A DNA stretch of 64,000 bases, from assembly GCF_014200435.1 (NCBI RefSeq), contig NZ_JACHBR010000001.1:1860001-1924000 (forward strand), in the 5' to 3' direction. The notes beneath the pieces are model-generated. The model was not told where the DNA came from. It worked only from the letters and a program-made list of their open reading frames with translations, and ran no database searches. Each line of letters begins with the position of its first letter. Positions within the stretch are counted from its first letter, which is position 1. The stretch comes from Sphaerisporangium krabiense (GTDB taxonomy: Bacteria; Actinomycetota; Actinomycetes; Streptosporangiales; Streptosporangiaceae). Shown here in pieces: positions 48,848 through 55,886 of the stretch. The position numbers and the translations under genes are program-made.

Positions 48848-49379
48848 GGACCTTGCGCCTTATGTCGATCGCCTCCGGCGTGAACTCGCGATCACCGCCG
48901 GGGCGGGCGGAGAGGAGGCTCGCGCGCTGGCCGAGCGCCTCGCCGCGACGCTCGAATCGGCCACCCGGCTCGCGCTGCTGGAGGCGCTGTCGGCCGCCAC
49001 CGACGAGATCACCCAGGACCTCGCGCCCGGCTCGGTCGAGGTGCGGCTGCGCGGGCGCGACCCCGATTTCGTCGTGACGCCACCACCGCCGCCACCGGGC
49101 GCCCGCCCGCCGGCCGAGAGTGACACCGGGCAGGCCGCGGGACCGCCCGCCCCGCCGCCGCCCCCGGAGGCCGACGAGGGGGGGACGTCACGGATCTCGC
49201 TGCGGATCCCCGAGCACCTCAAGCCGCGCATCGAGGAGGCGGCCGCACGTGAGGGGCTGTCGGTCAACGCGTGGCTGGTCCGCGCCGTCGCCGCCGCGCT
49301 CGACCCCGGCGCGGGCCGCCGCCCCGCCCCGCGCCCGGCGCAGCAGGCCGGCAACCGCTACACCGGGTGGGTGAGCTGA
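48846..49379 (+). CDS. Ribbon-helix-helix (HicB/Arc-like) regulator
   Basis: 177 residues. Residues 1-70 are helical (MDLAPYVDRLRRELAITAGA), then an acidic strand, then a proline-rich linker (PPPPPPGARPPAESD). The C-terminal residues about 115-150 hold the ribbon-helix-helix: SRISLRIPEHLKPRIEEAAA then REGLSVNAWLVRAVAAALD. The start lies within tandem 11-bp repeats and has no normal ribosome binding site, so transcript leader and operator overlap and repression would also block initiation. The next gene starts in its stop codon. It likely regulates the DUF4097-exporter operon. Confidence 0.85.
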   Translation: MDLAPYVDRLRRELAITAGAGGEEARALAERLAATLESATRLALLEALSAATDEITQDLAPGSVEVRLRGRDPDFVVTPPPPPPGARPPAESDTGQAAGPPAPPPPPEADEGGTSRISLRIPEHLKPRIEEAAAREGLSVNAWLVRAVAAALDPGAGRRPAPRPAQQAGNRYTGWVS

Positions 49380-50317
49380 TGACCACGCCCGCCGACGACG
49401 AAGCCGGAACGCCGGCCTTCGACACCCCGGAGCCCATCCTCGCCGTCCTCGACCTGGCGACCGCCACCGTCAGGATCACCGCGAGCGACCGCGCCGACAC
49501 CGTCGTCGAGATCCGCCCGAGCGACGGACTCAACGACGCCGACGTGCAGGTCGCCCGGCACACCTGGGCCGACTACGCCGACGGCAGGCTCCTGGTGCGG
49601 ACCGACAAGGAGCACGCGGGCTCGGGCTCCGGCTGGGGCCTCTCGCTGGGCAAGCTCGTCGAGTCGCCCGCGACCTGGGCGCGTTCGCTGCTGCAGGGCC
49701 CCGGCTCGGTCGACGTGACGATCGACCTGCCGTCCGGCTCCCGCCTCGACGCCAGGACGGCGGGAAGCGTCCTGTGCCGGGGACGCCTCGGCGAGGTGAC
49801 CGTCACCACCACCCACGGCGCCATCCGCGTCGAGCAGGCCGGCGGCCGTATACGGGTGAAGAGCACCTACGGCGACATCTCGGTCGGCCACGTCTCCGGG
49901 CACGCCGAGGTGACCACGACCCACGGCGGCATCCACATCGGCGAGATCGACGGCACCGCCGCGGTCAAGACGTCCCACGGCGACGTCCGCATCCGTCAGG
50001 TGACCGGCGAACTGCGGCTGAACAGCGCCCACGGCGACATCTCCGTCGGCCGCGCCCTGGCCGGCGTCGACGCCAGGACCGCGTACGCCGGCGTGGAGAT
50101 CGGCGAGGTGGTGTCCGGCTCGATAGGCCTGACCACCACCGGCGGCGGCCTCGACCTCGGGATCCGGGAGGGCACCGCCGCCTGGCTGGACGTGAGCTCC
50201 ACGTACGGCACCGTGGACGTCTCCCTCGACCCCGGCGGCGACCCCGGCCGGACGGACCGGATCGTCGAGGTGCGGGCGCACACCACCCACGGCGACATCC
50301 TCATCCACCGTTCCTGA
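49379..50317 (+). CDS. DUF4097 beta-helix protein
   Basis: 312 residues, ATG at 49379 sharing a base with the upstream stop. The body is a series of short beta-strand repeats in which THGAI, TYGDI, THGGI, SHGDV and AHGDI recur at about 20-residue steps (GEVTVTTTHGAIRVEQAGGR, then IRVKSTYGDISVGHVSGH and so on), the DUF4097/DUF4098 right-handed beta-solenoid. No signal peptide or helix is seen, so it is cytoplasmic. It sits between the regulator and a DrrAB-type exporter. The role of the family is unknown; an adaptor or scaffold is possible. Confidence 0.9.
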   Translation: MTTPADDEAGTPAFDTPEPILAVLDLATATVRITASDRADTVVEIRPSDGLNDADVQVARHTWADYADGRLLVRTDKEHAGSGSGWGLSLGKLVESPATWARSLLQGPGSVDVTIDLPSGSRLDARTAGSVLCRGRLGEVTVTTTHGAIRVEQAGGRIRVKSTYGDISVGHVSGHAEVTTTHGGIHIGEIDGTAAVKTSHGDVRIRQVTGELRLNSAHGDISVGRALAGVDARTAYAGVEIGEVVSGSIGLTTTGGGLDLGIREGTAAWLDVSSTYGTVDVSLDPGGDPGRTDRIVEVRAHTTHGDILIHRS

Positions 50318-50335
50318 CCACCGAAGGAGACGCTC

Positions 50336-51301
50336 ATGTCCGACGCGATCGTGGCCGAGGGCCTGGTCAAGAAGTACGGCGAGGTGGCCGCCCTCGACGG
50401 GATGGAGCTGACCGTCCCCGAGGGGACGGTGTTCGGGCTGCTCGGCCCGAACGGCGCCGGCAAGACCACCACGGTGCGAATCCTCACCACCCTGCTCAGG
50501 CCGGACGCCGGCCGCGCCACGGTCGCCGGGTTCGACGTCGTCCGTGACGCCCACCGGCTGCGCGCGCGCATCGGCGCCTCCGGCCAGTACGCCGCCGTGG
50601 ACGACCACCTCACCGGCGCCGAGAACCTGGAGATGGTGGGCCGCCTCTACCACCTCGGCACCGGGCCCAGCAGGCGGCGCGCCCGCGAGCTGCTGGAGCG
50701 CTTCGACCTGACCGACGCCGCCGACCGTCCCGTGCGGGGCTACTCCGGCGGCATGCGACGCCGGCTGGACCTGGCCGGCGCGCTGGTCGCGAACCCTCCC
50801 GTGCTGTTCCTCGACGAGCCCACCACCGGCCTGGACCCCCGGGCCAGGATCGGGCTCTGGGACGTCATCGCCGAGCTGGTCGCGCAGGGCACGACCGTGC
50901 TGCTCACCACCCAGTACCTGGAGGAGGCCGACCGGCTCGCCGACCGCGTGGCCGTGGTGGACCACGGGCGCGTGATCGCGCTCGGCACGGCCGACGAGCT
51001 GAAGGACCAGGTCGGCGGCGACCGCATCCAGCTGTCGGTGACTAGCGCGGCGAACCTGGAGAGCGCCGCCAGGACGCTGGCGCCCCTGGCCGCCGGGGAC
51101 ATGCAGGTCGACGCCGCCGGCCTGCGGGTGACGATCCCGGTCACCGGTGGCGCGGCCACCCTGACCACGGCGCTCGGCCACCTGGCCGCCGAGCGGATCA
51201 CCGTACGCGACGCCGGACTGCGCCGGCCGACCCTGGACGACGTGTTCCTGAGCCTCACGGGACGCGAGACCGACGAGAAGATCGAGGAGAGCGCCCGATG
51301 A
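50336..51301 (+). CDS. ABC exporter ATPase (DrrA-type)
   Basis: 321 residues, ATG after AAGGAGACGC. Walker A GPNGAGKTTT, signature YSGGMRRRLDLAGAL, Walker B VLFLDEPTTGLDPRA, and H-loop LLTTQYLEEADRLADRV are present. The C-terminal ~90 residues (LESAARTLAPLAAGDMQVDA onward, ending LSLTGRET) match the DrrA regulatory tail that couples to the permease. It overlaps the permease gene by four bases. Relatives export daunorubicin and similar drugs or lipids; no biosynthetic genes are near, so self-defence or envelope-lipid export is more likely. Confidence 0.93.
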   Translation: MSDAIVAEGLVKKYGEVAALDGMELTVPEGTVFGLLGPNGAGKTTTVRILTTLLRPDAGRATVAGFDVVRDAHRLRARIGASGQYAAVDDHLTGAENLEMVGRLYHLGTGPSRRRARELLERFDLTDAADRPVRGYSGGMRRRLDLAGALVANPPVLFLDEPTTGLDPRARIGLWDVIAELVAQGTTVLLTTQYLEEADRLADRVAVVDHGRVIALGTADELKDQVGGDRIQLSVTSAANLESAARTLAPLAAGDMQVDAAGLRVTIPVTGGAATLTTALGHLAAERITVRDAGLRRPTLDDVFLSLTGRETDEKIEESAR

Positions 51302-52101
51302 ACTCCCTGCGGCTCGCCGTCGCCGACGGCGTGACGATCGCCAAGCGCAACGCCCTGAAGATCCGGAGGGCCCCCGACCTGCTGGGCGGCGTGGTCATGC
51401 TCCCGACCGTGTTCGTGCTGCTGTTCACCTACGTCTTCGGCAGCATGATCGACCTGCCGGGCATCTCGTACGCCGAGTACCTGCTGCCCGGGATCTTCGT
51501 CCTGACGATCGTCTCCAGCGCGCAGATCACCGGCTACACGTTGACGCAGGACCTCCAGAAGGGCGTCTTCGACCGGTTCCGCACCTTGCCGATGTCGCCT
51601 TCCGCGGTGCTCACCGGCCAGACCTTCAGCGACGTGATCATGAATGTGACCAGCATCGTCACCATGGCGCTCGTCGGGCTGGCCGTCGGATGGCGCGTCC
51701 ACGGCTCGCCGTTCGAGGCCGCACTCGGGTTCTTGATGCTGCTGCTGTTCGCGTACGCCTTCTCCTGGGTGACGGCCACGGTCGCGCTGGCCCTGCGCAC
51801 GCCCGAGGTCTTCAACAACGTCGCCACCATCATGACGTTCCCGCTGGTCTTCCTGTCCAACGCTTTCGTCGACAGCGCGCGGCTGCCCGGGCCGCTGAAG
51901 CCGGTCGCCGAATGGAACCCGGTCTCCACGCTCGTCCAGGCCGCGCGCGACCTGTTCGGCAACACCAGCCCGGCCCTGCCCGTGCCCGGCGCCTGGCCGC
52001 TGCGGCACGCGGTGCCGGTGTCGCTGATGTGGTCGGTCCTGCTCCTGGTGGTGTTCGTGCCGCTGGCCACGCGGCTGTACAAGAGAGCCGTCAGCCGATG
52101 A
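51298..52101 (+). CDS. ABC-2 exporter permease (DrrB-type)
   Basis: 267 residues, six helices. The N-terminal AKRNALKIRRAPDLLGG and the ABC-2 signature region (FPLVFLSNAFVDSARLPG, with PLKPVAEWNPVSTLVQAARD) are typical of DrrB. Its end overlaps the DUF1707 gene by four bases. With the ATPase upstream it forms a complete half-transporter pair acting as a dimer. Substrate unknown. Confidence 0.93.
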   Translation: MNSLRLAVADGVTIAKRNALKIRRAPDLLGGVVMLPTVFVLLFTYVFGSMIDLPGISYAEYLLPGIFVLTIVSSAQITGYTLTQDLQKGVFDRFRTLPMSPSAVLTGQTFSDVIMNVTSIVTMALVGLAVGWRVHGSPFEAALGFLMLLLFAYAFSWVTATVALALRTPEVFNNVATIMTFPLVFLSNAFVDSARLPGPLKPVAEWNPVSTLVQAARDLFGNTSPALPVPGAWPLRHAVPVSLMWSVLLLVVFVPLATRLYKRAVSR

Positions 52102-52649
52102 GCGACGCACGCGTCTCGGAACCGGAGCGCGACAGGGTGGTGGAGCTGGTCCAGCGGGCGTACGCGGACGGCAGGCTCGGCCCCGCCGAGCTGGAGCGGC
52201 GGCTCGAACGGGCGCTCACCGCCACCTCCTCCCGCGACCTGGAGCCGGTCGTCGCCGACCTGCCGGGCCGGGAACCCGACGACCCCGACGACCCTGACGA
52301 CCCTGACGACATGGTCCACATCGCCTGCGCCGGCGGGCGCGTCACCCGGACGGGCGACTGGCACGTCCCTCGCCGGCTGCGCGTCGACTCCGAGTACGGC
52401 AGAGTACGGCTCGACCTGTCCGTTGCCCACGTCCCGCATCCGCGGATCGACATCGAGCTCTGGCTCGGGTACGGCAGCGCCACGATCATCCTGCCCGCCG
52501 GCGCGAGCGCGAACGCCGACGGGGTGCGCACCGAATGGGGCAGAGTGACCTGCAAGGCGGCGGGCCGCCAGATCCCCGGCAGGCTGCACGTCCAGGTCAC
52601 CGGTGAGCTCCCCTACGGCCGCCTGACCATCCGCACCGCGCGCAGGTGA
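52098..52649 (+). CDS. DUF1707 protein
   Basis: 183 residues, last gene of the operon. The N-terminal DUF1707 is clear: SEPERDRVVELVQRAYADGR, then LGPAELERRLERALTATSSR DL. An acidic repeat follows (PDDPDDPDDPDD, encoded by 9-base units at 52278-52310), then a beta-rich C-terminal domain (LRVDSEYGRVRLDLSVAHVP, then WLGYGSATIILPAG) that resembles the DUF4097-like strands of the gene two upstream. No membrane helix. DUF1707 proteins are common in actinobacteria and of unknown role; here gene order ties it to the exporter. Confidence 0.88.
   Translation: MSDARVSEPERDRVVELVQRAYADGRLGPAELERRLERALTATSSRDLEPVVADLPGREPDDPDDPDDPDDMVHIACAGGRVTRTGDWHVPRRLRVDSEYGRVRLDLSVAHVPHPRIDIELWLGYGSATIILPAGASANADGVRTEWGRVTCKAAGRQIPGRLHVQVTGELPYGRLTIRTARR
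52278..52310 (+). repeat. 9-bp coding repeat for Asp-Pro-Asp
   Basis: GACCCCGAC/GACCCTGAC units repeat in tandem inside the DUF1707 gene and encode an acidic linker. Such slippage-prone repeats are likely to vary in copy number between strains. Confidence 0.6.
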
Positions 52650-52751
52650 AGGGGCCCTGCGGGTCCGCAGCCGTGGATGCCATGGACAGGCCGTAGATCG
52701 GCTCGCTGTTGCGGTCGTCGAATGGTATTCAGGCTGGAATGTGCGAAGGGT

Positions 52752-53174
52752 ATGGTGAGGCGTGTGGCGACGTTCAGGATCAGCGAGGCCGCCGCGCTGC
52801 TCGGGGTCAGCGCGGACACCGTCCGCCGGTGGGTGGACGCCGGGCGGCTGGCCGCCGAGCGTGACGAGCACGGCCACCGGCAGGTGAACGGCGCCGATCT
52901 GGCCGCGTTCGCCCGCGCCCAGGTCGGGACGACCGGCGACGGCGGGTGCTCCTCGGCGCGCAACCGTTTCCGCGGGATCGTCACCGAGGTCCGCAAGGAC
53001 GCGGTGATGGCCCAGGTGGAGATCGCCGCCGGGCCGTTCCGCGTGGTGTCCCTGATGAGCCGCCAGGCCGCCGACGAGCTCGGCCTGGAGGCGGGCGTGG
53101 TCGCCGTCGCGGTGATCAAGTCGACCAACGTCGTCGTGGAGATCCCCGACCACGTGCGCGTGGCCAGCCCCTGA
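52752..53174 (+). CDS. MerR-like helix-turn-helix protein with molybdate-binding TOBE domain
   Basis: 140 residues from the ATG at 52752; the GTG at 52764 gives the more usual short N-terminus. A MerR/excisionase-type helix-turn-helix (FRISEAAALLGVSADTVRRW, VDAGRLAAERDEHGHRQV) fills residues about 5-60. The rest is a TOBE/Mop domain (ARNRFRGIVTEVRKDAVMAQ, then GVVAVAVIKSTNVVVEIP), which binds molybdate or tungstate. It lies ten bases before modA. This protein is the standard actinobacterial regulator or Mo store of modABC; it replaces ModE. Confidence 0.9.
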   Translation: MVRRVATFRISEAAALLGVSADTVRRWVDAGRLAAERDEHGHRQVNGADLAAFARAQVGTTGDGGCSSARNRFRGIVTEVRKDAVMAQVEIAAGPFRVVSLMSRQAADELGLEAGVVAVAVIKSTNVVVEIPDHVRVASP

Positions 53175-53184
53175 GGAGCCCCCC

Positions 53185-53985
53185 TTGGTGTTCAGCCGCA
53201 TGTCCCGATGGACCGTGACCCTCCCCCTCGCCCTCGCGCTGGCGGCCCTGACCGGCTGCGGGTCCGGCACGCCCGCGTCCTCCCCGGCAGCGGCCTCCTC
53301 CGGCGGCGGCGAGGCCACGACGCTGACGGTGTTCGCCGCGGCGTCGCTGACCGGCGCCTTCACCGAACTCGGCACGAGGTTCGAGGCCGCGCACCCGGGC
53401 ACGTCGGTGAGGTTCAACTTCGGCTCCAGCGCCACGCTGGCCCAGCAGATCACCCAGGGCGCGCCCGCCGACGTCTTCGCCGCCGCCAGCCCCGCCACGA
53501 TGAAGACCGTCACCGACGCGTCCCTCGCCGCCGCCCCGGCGACGTTCGTGCGCAACAGGCTCGAGATCGCCGTCCCGGCCGGCGACCCGGCCAAGGTCGA
53601 CGATCTCAAGGATCTGGCCGACCCGAAGGTCAAGGTCGCGCTGTGCGCCCCGCAGGTGCCGTGCGGCGCCGCGGCGCTCAAGGCGCTGGACGCCGCGGGC
53701 CTGAAGGTCACCCCGGTCACCCTGGAACAGGACGTCAAGGCCACCCTCACCAAGGTCCGGCTCGGCGAGGTCGACGCCGCCCTGGTCTACAGGACCGACG
53801 TGCTCGCGGCAGGCGGCGAGGTCAAGGGCATCGACTTCCCCGAGGCCGGCAAGGCGATCAACGACTACCCGATCGCGGCCCTGACCGCCGCCCCCGCCCC
53901 CGGCCTGGCCGAGCAGTTCGTCGACCTGGTGCTCTCCCCGCAGGGCAAGGACGTGCTGGCCAAGGCGGGCTTCGAGACGCCCTGA
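53185..53985 (+). CDS. modA: Molybdate-binding lipoprotein ModA
   Basis: 266 residues; TTG at 53185 or GTG at 53188 after GAGGAG. A signal with lipobox LTGC (about residue 25) anchors it outside the membrane. ModA signatures: LTVFAAASLTGAFTELGTRF, FGSSATLAQQITQGAPADVF, VRNRLEIAVPAGDPAKV and TKVRLGEVDAALVYRTD. The oxyanion-binding serines and tyrosine of the family are all present. First gene of modABC. Confidence 0.95.
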   Translation: MVFSRMSRWTVTLPLALALAALTGCGSGTPASSPAAASSGGGEATTLTVFAAASLTGAFTELGTRFEAAHPGTSVRFNFGSSATLAQQITQGAPADVFAAASPATMKTVTDASLAAAPATFVRNRLEIAVPAGDPAKVDDLKDLADPKVKVALCAPQVPCGAAALKALDAAGLKVTPVTLEQDVKATLTKVRLGEVDAALVYRTDVLAAGGEVKGIDFPEAGKAINDYPIAALTAAPAPGLAEQFVDLVLSPQGKDVLAKAGFETP

Positions 53986-53990
53986 CCCGC

Positions 53991-54833
53991 ATGAGCTCCA
54001 CGAGGACCGCCCCTGGACGGGGCTCTGACCGCGGCCGCGAGGCCCGCGCGGTCACGGGCCGCCTGCCGTGGACGCTGGTGACGCCCGCCCTGGCCGGCCT
54101 GGCGTTCCTGGTGCTGCCCCTGGCGGGGCTGCTGATCCGCGCGCCCTGGGCCACGCTCCCGCGGCGGCTGACCGAGCCGCACGTGCTGCAGGCGCTGCGG
54201 CTGTCGCTGCTGACCGCCACCCTGGCCACGGCCGCCTGCCTGCTGCTGGGCGTGCCGCTGGCCTGGCTGCTGGCCAGGGTGTCCTTCCCCGGCCGGCGGC
54301 TGGTCCGCGCCCTGGTGACCGTCCCCCTCGTGCTGCCGCCGGTGGTCGGCGGCGTCGCCCTGCTGCTCGTGCTCGGGCGGCGCGGCCTGGCCGGGCGGTG
54401 GCTGGAGGAGTCCTTCGGCGTCACGCTGCCCTTCACCACCGCAGGTGTCGTGATCGCCGAGGCGTTCGTGGCGATGCCGTTCCTGGTCATCAGCGTCGAG
54501 GGCGCGCTGCGCGCCGCAGACCAGCGGTTCGAGGAGGCCGCCGCCACGCTGGGCGCCTCCCGCTGGACCGTCTTCCGGCGGGTCACCCTGCCCCTGGTGT
54601 CCCCCGGTGTCGTCGCCGGGGCCGTGCTGTGCTGGGCCAGGGCACTCGGCGAGTTCGGGGCCACCATCACGTTCGCCGGGAACTTCCCCGGCACCACCCA
54701 GACCATGCCGCTGGCCGTCTACCTGGCGCTGGAGACCGAGCCGGAGGCCGCCATCGTGCTCAGCCTCGTCCTGCTCGCCGTCTCGGTGCTCGTCCTGGCC
54801 GGCCTGCGGGACCGGTGGGTGACCGGCCCATGA
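53991..54833 (+). CDS. modB: Molybdate ABC importer permease ModB
   Basis: 280 residues from the ATG at 53991, with about six helices. Characteristic blocks: LVTVPLVLPPVVGGVALLLV, EEAAATLGASRWTVFRRVTL (ATPase-docking EAA loop) and ARALGEFGATITFAGNFPGT, which is specific to ModB/CysT-type permeases. ATGA overlap with modC. Works with ModA and ModC to import molybdate for the molybdenum cofactor. Confidence 0.95.
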   Translation: MSSTRTAPGRGSDRGREARAVTGRLPWTLVTPALAGLAFLVLPLAGLLIRAPWATLPRRLTEPHVLQALRLSLLTATLATAACLLLGVPLAWLLARVSFPGRRLVRALVTVPLVLPPVVGGVALLLVLGRRGLAGRWLEESFGVTLPFTTAGVVIAEAFVAMPFLVISVEGALRAADQRFEEAAATLGASRWTVFRRVTLPLVSPGVVAGAVLCWARALGEFGATITFAGNFPGTTQTMPLAVYLALETEPEAAIVLSLVLLAVSVLVLAGLRDRWVTGP

Positions 54834-55861
54834 CCCTCGACGCCCGGCTGGTCGTCACCAGGCCCGCCTTCACGCTCGACATCTCCCTGCGGGTGGCGCC
54901 CGGCGAGGTGGTCGCCCTGCTCGGCCCGAACGGCGCCGGCAAGACCACGGCCCTGCGCGCCCTGGCCGGGCTCACCGGCGTCTCCGGCGGGCACATCACC
55001 CTGGACGGCGCGCCCCTGCACGACCTGCCGGCCGAGGCCCGTCCCATCGGCATGGTCTTCCAGGACTACCTGCTGTTCCCGCACCTGTCCGCCCTCGACA
55101 ACGTCGCCTTCGGGCCGCGCTGCCGCGGCGCCGGCAAGGCGGAGGCCCGCCGTACCGCCGCCGACCTGCTGGAACGCGTCGGCCTTGCGGAGCACGCCGC
55201 CGCCAAGCCCCGGCGGTTGTCCGGCGGGCAGGCCCAGCGCGTCGCCCTGGCCCGGGCGCTGGCCGTACGGCCGCGCCTGCTGCTGCTCGACGAACCCCTG
55301 GCCGCGCTCGACGCGCACACCCGGCTGGAGATCCGCTCGCGGCTGCGCCGGCACCTGGCCGACTTCGACGGCGCGACCGTCCTGGTGACGCACGACCCCC
55401 TGGACGCGATGGTGCTCGGCGACCGGCTGATCGTCATCGAGGACGGCGCGATCGTCCAGGAGGGCGCGCCGGCCGAGGTGGCCCGCCGTCCGCGCACCGA
55501 CTATGTCGCCCGTCTGGTCGGCCTCAACCTGTACCGCGGGGTCGCCGAGGGTTCCCGGGTCAAGGTGGGCGAGCTGCTGATCAGCACCGCCGGCCACCTG
55601 GAGGGACCGGCGTTCGTCGCGTTCGCGCCCGCGGCCGTGGCCCTGTACCGCTCGCGGCCGGACGGCAGCCCGCGCAACGTGTGGCAGGCCCGCGTCGAGG
55701 GCGTCGAACGCCACGGCGACAACGTCCGCGTCCACCTCGACGGCCCCCTCGCCGCCTTCGCCGACATCACCCCCGCCGCCGTGGCCGACCTCGACCTGAC
55801 GCCCGGCCAGGAGGTGTGGGCGTCGGTGAAGGCCACCGAGACCCACACCTACCCGGCGTGA
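54830..55861 (+). CDS. modC: Molybdate ABC importer ATPase ModC
   Basis: 343 residues, ATG overlapping the modB stop. Walker A GPNGAGKTT, Q-loop VFQDYLLFPHLSALDNVAFG, signature LSGGQAQRVALA, Walker B LLLLDEPLAALDAHTR. The C-terminal ~90 residues are a TOBE regulatory domain (NLYRGVAEGSRVKVGELLIS, then NVRVHLDGPLAAFADITPAA) through which molybdate can inhibit transport. It ends 25 bases before the convergent GT39 gene. Confidence 0.95.
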   Translation: MTLDARLVVTRPAFTLDISLRVAPGEVVALLGPNGAGKTTALRALAGLTGVSGGHITLDGAPLHDLPAEARPIGMVFQDYLLFPHLSALDNVAFGPRCRGAGKAEARRTAADLLERVGLAEHAAAKPRRLSGGQAQRVALARALAVRPRLLLLDEPLAALDAHTRLEIRSRLRRHLADFDGATVLVTHDPLDAMVLGDRLIVIEDGAIVQEGAPAEVARRPRTDYVARLVGLNLYRGVAEGSRVKVGELLISTAGHLEGPAFVAFAPAAVALYRSRPDGSPRNVWQARVEGVERHGDNVRVHLDGPLAAFADITPAAVADLDLTPGQEVWASVKATETHTYPA

Positions 55862-55886
55862 GGGGCATCTCCTGTCGAGAAGGGCG

